Source: an uncultured Clostridia bacterium
GTDB lineage: Bacteria; Bacillota; Clostridia; Oscillospirales; Oscillospiraceae
Reading direction: 5' to 3'
Length of the DNA stretch: 33,446 nt
Assembly: GCA_947165595.1 (NCBI GenBank)
Contig: CAMVAV010000020.1
Coordinates: 1-33,446 of the forward strand
Shown here: positions 30,505-33,446 of the stretch, piece by piece
Position numbering within the stretch: the first letter of the stretch is position 1
Layout: every line of letters begins with the position of its first letter
Program-made: the position numbers and the translations under genes
The notes under the pieces: generated by a model
Seen by the model: the letters and a program-made list of their open reading frames with translations, nothing else
Database searches by the model: none
Told to the model about the DNA's origin: nothing

Positions 30505-32937
30505 ATGAAAAAGAGAATACCCGCGCTGGCTCTCGCGTTTGCGCTGGTGCTGCTTGCCCTGCTGGCGGTCCGCGCGGCTGAGCGCGCGGCGGAGGAGCGC
30601 AACGTGCTGGAGCTGGCGGTGATCTCCGACGTGCACTATCAGTCCCCGGAGAGGATCTCGGCGGCGGGATTCGCGGCGATGAAGGAGGCCTCCGCGACGG
30701 AAAACCGCCTGATGCTGGAATCGGAGGGGATTCTGGACCAGCTGCTCACGGACCTTCGCACCTCGAAACGGAAGCCCGACATCGTGCTGTTCTGCGGCGA
30801 TATGACCTGCAACGGGGAGGCGTACAACGCGAGAGCGGTCGCCGACAGGCTGCAGGAGGCGGAAAAGGCGCTCGGCGCCGACTTCTACGTCATCAACGGC
30901 AACCACGACATCAACTGCTCCTACGCCGCGGATTTCAGCGGAGAGATCGTACAGAACACGCAGCGCATCCTGCCGGACGGGGGCGAAAACGCGGCGAGCT
31001 TCCGCGAGATCTTCCGCGAGATGGGCTACGACGGGGAAAGCGTGTACTTCGGCGCCGTGCCGGGCCCGGAGTCCCGCGCGACCGGCGCGCTTTCCTACGC
31101 GCGGCGGATCGCCGACGGCGTCACGCTGCTCGCGCTGGACAGCTGCACCTATTCCGCGGATGTGAACGCGCGCTTTGAAGACGCGCAGAAGACGGGGGGC
31201 GAGTTCTCCCGCGAGCTGCTGGACTGGGCGGCGGCACAGGCGAGGGAGGCGACGGCGCGCGGCGATCTGGTCATCGCCGTCTGCCACCATTCGGTGATCC
31301 CTCATTACGACTGGGCCAAGGACGGGACCAGCTCGCTGTCCTGCTCGGCGGAGGACGCGGGACCGGACACCATGTTCCTCAATGTCTTCTATGAGAACTT
31401 TATCCTGAACAACTGGCGCGAGGCGGCGACGGTGCTTGCCGACGCGGGCGTCACGGTGATCTTCACCGGACACACGCACGTCAACGATATCGCGAAATAC
31501 ACCACGGAGAGCGGAAACACGCTCTACGACGTCGGATCGGGCTCGCTCTGCGTCCACCCCTGCGCCTATCACCGCGTGCGGCTGATCCGGCACGGCGAGG
31601 GCGACAGGCAGACCTGGTCGTTCGACGTCCGTTCGGTGCCGGTGCGCCGCGCGCGCTGGACCGATCCCGTGACCGGCGAGAGCTGCGGCACGGAGGACCT
31701 GCAGGCTTACAGCGCCGGGTATAACGTCCTGTCGGCGCATGTGATCGGCTGTATGACGGACGAGAGGATCCGCGAGGTGTATCACGACATCGCGGTCTAC
31801 CAAAGCGAAGAATACGGGGACGGCGCGGAGGGCTGGGTCCGGGAGAAGCTCGCCCTGCCGCGGACGGTGACGTGGCTGGAGGCGCTGGAGCGCGCCGCCG
31901 CGCGGTACGACGGAAAAAGCGGCGCGGTGAGCGTGCTGCTGATGAACGTGAGCTACCGCATCGCGTACCGCGCCGAAGAGCATCGGCTCGCGGTCACCCT
32001 GCGCTACGGCGCGAGGGAAGACCGCACCGACGTGGTCACGTTCGATCTGGAGCGGCTGCCCGGCGTCATCGACGAGCTGCTGGCGCGGCTGGACGAGGAG
32101 GTGCGGACGGGCGACGTCCGGGACACGAACTACGCCGATCAGGACACGGAGCTGCAAACCGAGCTGTTTGCCCTGATCGAGGCGGCGGCGGAGAGGCTGC
32201 TGAGCGACAGCCTCACCGCCCTTCCGGACGGGCGGCGCGCGGAGCGCGAGGATCAGGCAACGCTCGAGACGATGCTCAACGCGGCGTATCAGGGCTATCT
32301 GCGCGGCAGCGAGCGGGAGACCTGGAAGGAGCTGGAGGAGCGCCGCCTCGTCTGGAAGAGGCTGCTCACCGGGAGGTCCGTGACGCACGCCGTGGAAAAC
32401 GCGGTCGAGGCGCTGATCGACGGACTGACGGCGGAGGACGAGGCTCCGCCCCTGTACCCCGCTCTGTACGCTCTGATCGACCGCCCGCTCGACGGCTTTT
32501 GCACCGTCACGCCGGAAAGCGGCTACACGAACACGCTGCTGCTCCCGTATAACGGCTTCCGGTCCCTGCCGAACGTGCTCAAGGCGACGCGCTACGCGGC
32601 GGCGATGCTCATCACCGACGAGCTGCTGCGGCCGCTGACGGATCAGATGGAGCTGGCGCTGGAGGGCCTGACGGTGGAGCACAGCATCCCGGAGGATGCC
32701 GCGTGGAGCTTTCGCTGCGTCCGCTTCGATCCCGGCGCCGGCACGGTCTCCCCGGCGCGCACCGTGACCGTGGAGGACGGCATGACCGCGATTCCGCTTC
32801 CGGAGCCGCGCTCCGCAGGAGGCGAGCGCTTCCTCGGCTGGAGCACGTCGCCCACCGGCGGCACGCTGTACCCGGCGGGCGAGCGCATCCGCGCGGAGCG
32901 GGAGCTGATCCTCTACGCCCAGTGGGGAAACCCGTAA
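30505..32937 (+). CDS. exported calcineurin-like metallophosphoesterase with InlB-type C-terminal repeat
   Basis: Metal-binding motifs of the calcineurin-like fold are complete: SDVHY (DxH), FCGDMT (GD), NGNHD (GNH[DE]), CHHS and GHTH. The N-terminus is a hydrophobic signal or anchor (residues about 5-24). Residues about 380-740 are an unassigned, mostly helical region. The last ~70 residues (VRFDPGAGTVSP ... FLGWSTSPTGGTLYPAGE ... LYAQWGN) form an InlB/Flg_new beta-grasp repeat typical of surface proteins of gut Firmicutes. No LPXTG anchor follows. It probably hydrolyses a phosphoester (nucleotide, phospholipid or teichoic acid fragments) outside the cell. At 810 residues it is long for the family. 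A terminator follows. Confidence 0.88.
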   Translation: MKKRIPALALAFALVLLALLAVRAAERAAEERNVLELAVISDVHYQSPERISAAGFAAMKEASATENRLMLESEGILDQLLTDLRTSKRKPDIVLFCGDMTCNGEAYNARAVADRLQEAEKALGADFYVINGNHDINCSYAADFSGEIVQNTQRILPDGGENAASFREIFREMGYDGESVYFGAVPGPESRATGALSYARRIADGVTLLALDSCTYSADVNARFEDAQKTGGEFSRELLDWAAAQAREATARGDLVIAVCHHSVIPHYDWAKDGTSSLSCSAEDAGPDTMFLNVFYENFILNNWREAATVLADAGVTVIFTGHTHVNDIAKYTTESGNTLYDVGSGSLCVHPCAYHRVRLIRHGEGDRQTWSFDVRSVPVRRARWTDPVTGESCGTEDLQAYSAGYNVLSAHVIGCMTDERIREVYHDIAVYQSEEYGDGAEGWVREKLALPRTVTWLEALERAAARYDGKSGAVSVLLMNVSYRIAYRAEEHRLAVTLRYGAREDRTDVVTFDLERLPGVIDELLARLDEEVRTGDVRDTNYADQDTELQTELFALIEAAAERLLSDSLTALPDGRRAEREDQATLETMLNAAYQGYLRGSERETWKELEERRLVWKRLLTGRSVTHAVENAVEALIDGLTAEDEAPPLYPALYALIDRPLDGFCTVTPESGYTNTLLLPYNGFRSLPNVLKATRYAAAMLITDELLRPLTDQMELALEGLTVEHSIPEDAAWSFRCVRFDPGAGTVSPARTVTVEDGMTAIPLPEPRSAGGERFLGWSTSPTGGTLYPAGERIRAERELILYAQWGNP

Positions 32938-32948
32938 CAGAACAATAA

Positions 32949-32983
32949 AAAACGTCTGGCTTCACGCGGAAGCCAGACGTTTT
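32949..32983. terminator. Rho-independent terminator between convergent genes
   Basis: AAAACGTCTGGCTTC and GAAGCCAGACGTTTT pair perfectly (15 bp) around a 5-base loop, with A-run before and T-run after, so it can work in both directions. Confidence 0.92.
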
Positions 32984-32995
32984 GTTATACCGGGA

Positions 32996-33370
32996 TCACG
33001 GCTTGCGCCAGGAGAACGCCGGCGTTTGCCACACGGCGCCGGGAACCGCCCTGCGCAGCATCTTGAGCGTGCGCCGCAGCACCACGACGGTGCCGGCGTT
33101 GACGGTGTCTACCTCGGCGGCGTCGTTCAGCTCCGAAGAGAAGCCGCGTCCCATATGCAGCGCGGAAAGCGGACGCGGCGTCGCGGCAGCCAATGCGTTG
33201 ACCGGCGCGGCGGCGGGCGCGGACACGGACACAGGCGCCGAGGGCGTCGGCACGACCGTCGCGGGCGTCTTTGCCGCCGCAGCCGCTGCGGGCGCGGCGT
33301 CTTCGCCAGTGAGGTCCGGCTCGATCAGCTCTCCGCCGCGCGGGACGGAGCAGAGATACGCGTGCCGCAC
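32996..33370 (-). pseudogene. 3' part of an unknown gene cut by the repeat
   Basis: The frame ends normally (FSWRKP, stop) before the terminator, but upstream it runs without a good start or ribosome site into the repeat at 33387, where a stop occurs. The given start is a GTG at 33370 that need not be real. The product has RGGELIEPDLTGEDAA, a long Ala/Pro/Val-rich linker (about residues 26-65) and a basic C-terminal part (VVVLRRTLKMLRRAVPG). I recognise no family. It is probably the tail of a longer protein disrupted by the element. Confidence 0.45.
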
Positions 33371-33386
33371 CGTTCCCGTCCCGGTG

Positions 33387-33446
33387 ATACTGCTTTCAAA
33401 TTAAAAGATTTAATTTGAAAGGCGCGTGCTGCGCACGCTGGTTTTG
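33387..33446 (+). repeat. 150-bp hairpin-rich repeat, copy 3 (left part)
   Basis: Begins with ATACTG (33387-33392) and contains the AT-rich hairpin and GCGTGC/GCACGC hairpin of copy 2. The window ends inside it. It has the same orientation as copy 1; copies 3 and 1 together cover exactly the 150 bases of copy 2 with an 11-base overlap. Confidence 0.85.

Noticed and set aside
1-33446. The window as a closed circle (plasmid or phage-like), because its last 11 bases equal its first 11 and join into one complete repeat
   Set aside because: The same repeat exists internally, so contigs ending in it will naturally look joinable. If closed, the broken deaminase gene should continue into the frame at the right end, but that frame does not resemble the missing deaminase half. 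There are no replication or phage genes.

Overview
The window is GC-rich, gene-dense DNA with Gram-positive-style ribosome binding sites (AGGAGG), sigma-A type promoters (TTGNNN-17-TATAAT, often with a TG extension) and Firmicutes-type gene families. I read it as a chromosomal contig from a high-GC anaerobic member of the Clostridia, possibly Oscillospiraceae-like. The lineage is an inference from gene content and style; there is no rRNA or marker gene to settle it. Both ends lie inside the same 150-bp hairpin-rich repeat, a complete copy of which sits at 27464-27613, so the window probably ends where an assembly broke on a dispersed element.

Left part (1-15300), mostly housekeeping and accessory genes. 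A minus-strand group carries a GNAT-cytidine deaminase fusion cut short by the repeat, a small membrane-anchored protein with no clear start, and a YoaP-type acetyltransferase. Then come a DEAD-box RNA helicase that seems to start at ATT, an exported S66 LD-carboxypeptidase, a leftover half GGDEF domain, an NCS2 xanthine/uracil permease, two small proteins, and a SUV3-like RNA helicase. Around 9769-11971 there is a cluster of gene debris: half a YfcC-type carrier, the tail of an M20 peptidase, and a hybrid sensor kinase that has lost most of every domain yet is still one open frame. A zinc-ribbon protein and a SpoVK/CbbX-like AAA ATPase (with a 60-residue acidic partner) face each other across a strong terminator.

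Centre (15423-27450), the main item of interest. A one-directional block of ten genes starts from a good promoter and ends at a textbook terminator: pgsB, pgsC and pgsW (poly-gamma-glutamate synthesis), an exported aspartoacylase/succinylglutamate desuccinylase-like lipoprotein, two different lipoprotein gamma-glutamyltransferases, a lipoprotein made of three almost identical ~150-residue domains (resembling DUF6305), a DctM-like permease, a 48-residue membrane microprotein, and a second exported aspartoacylase-like enzyme. Together they suggest a loop in which a gamma-glutamyl polymer is made, exported, cut or transferred on the outer face of the membrane, and its products are captured and carried by an unusual TRAP-like transporter lacking the normal DctP and DctQ partners. 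The synthesis genes are recognisable; the loop as a whole is inference.

Right part (27451-33446): the complete repeat copy, a 41-residue orphan, a TetR regulator with two matching operators in its own promoter followed by a GNAT acetyltransferase, an EamA exporter, a large exported calcineurin-like phosphoesterase ending in an InlB-type repeat, and the 3' end of an unknown gene running into the last repeat copy. I saw no tRNA, rRNA, CRISPR array, transposase or phage gene.
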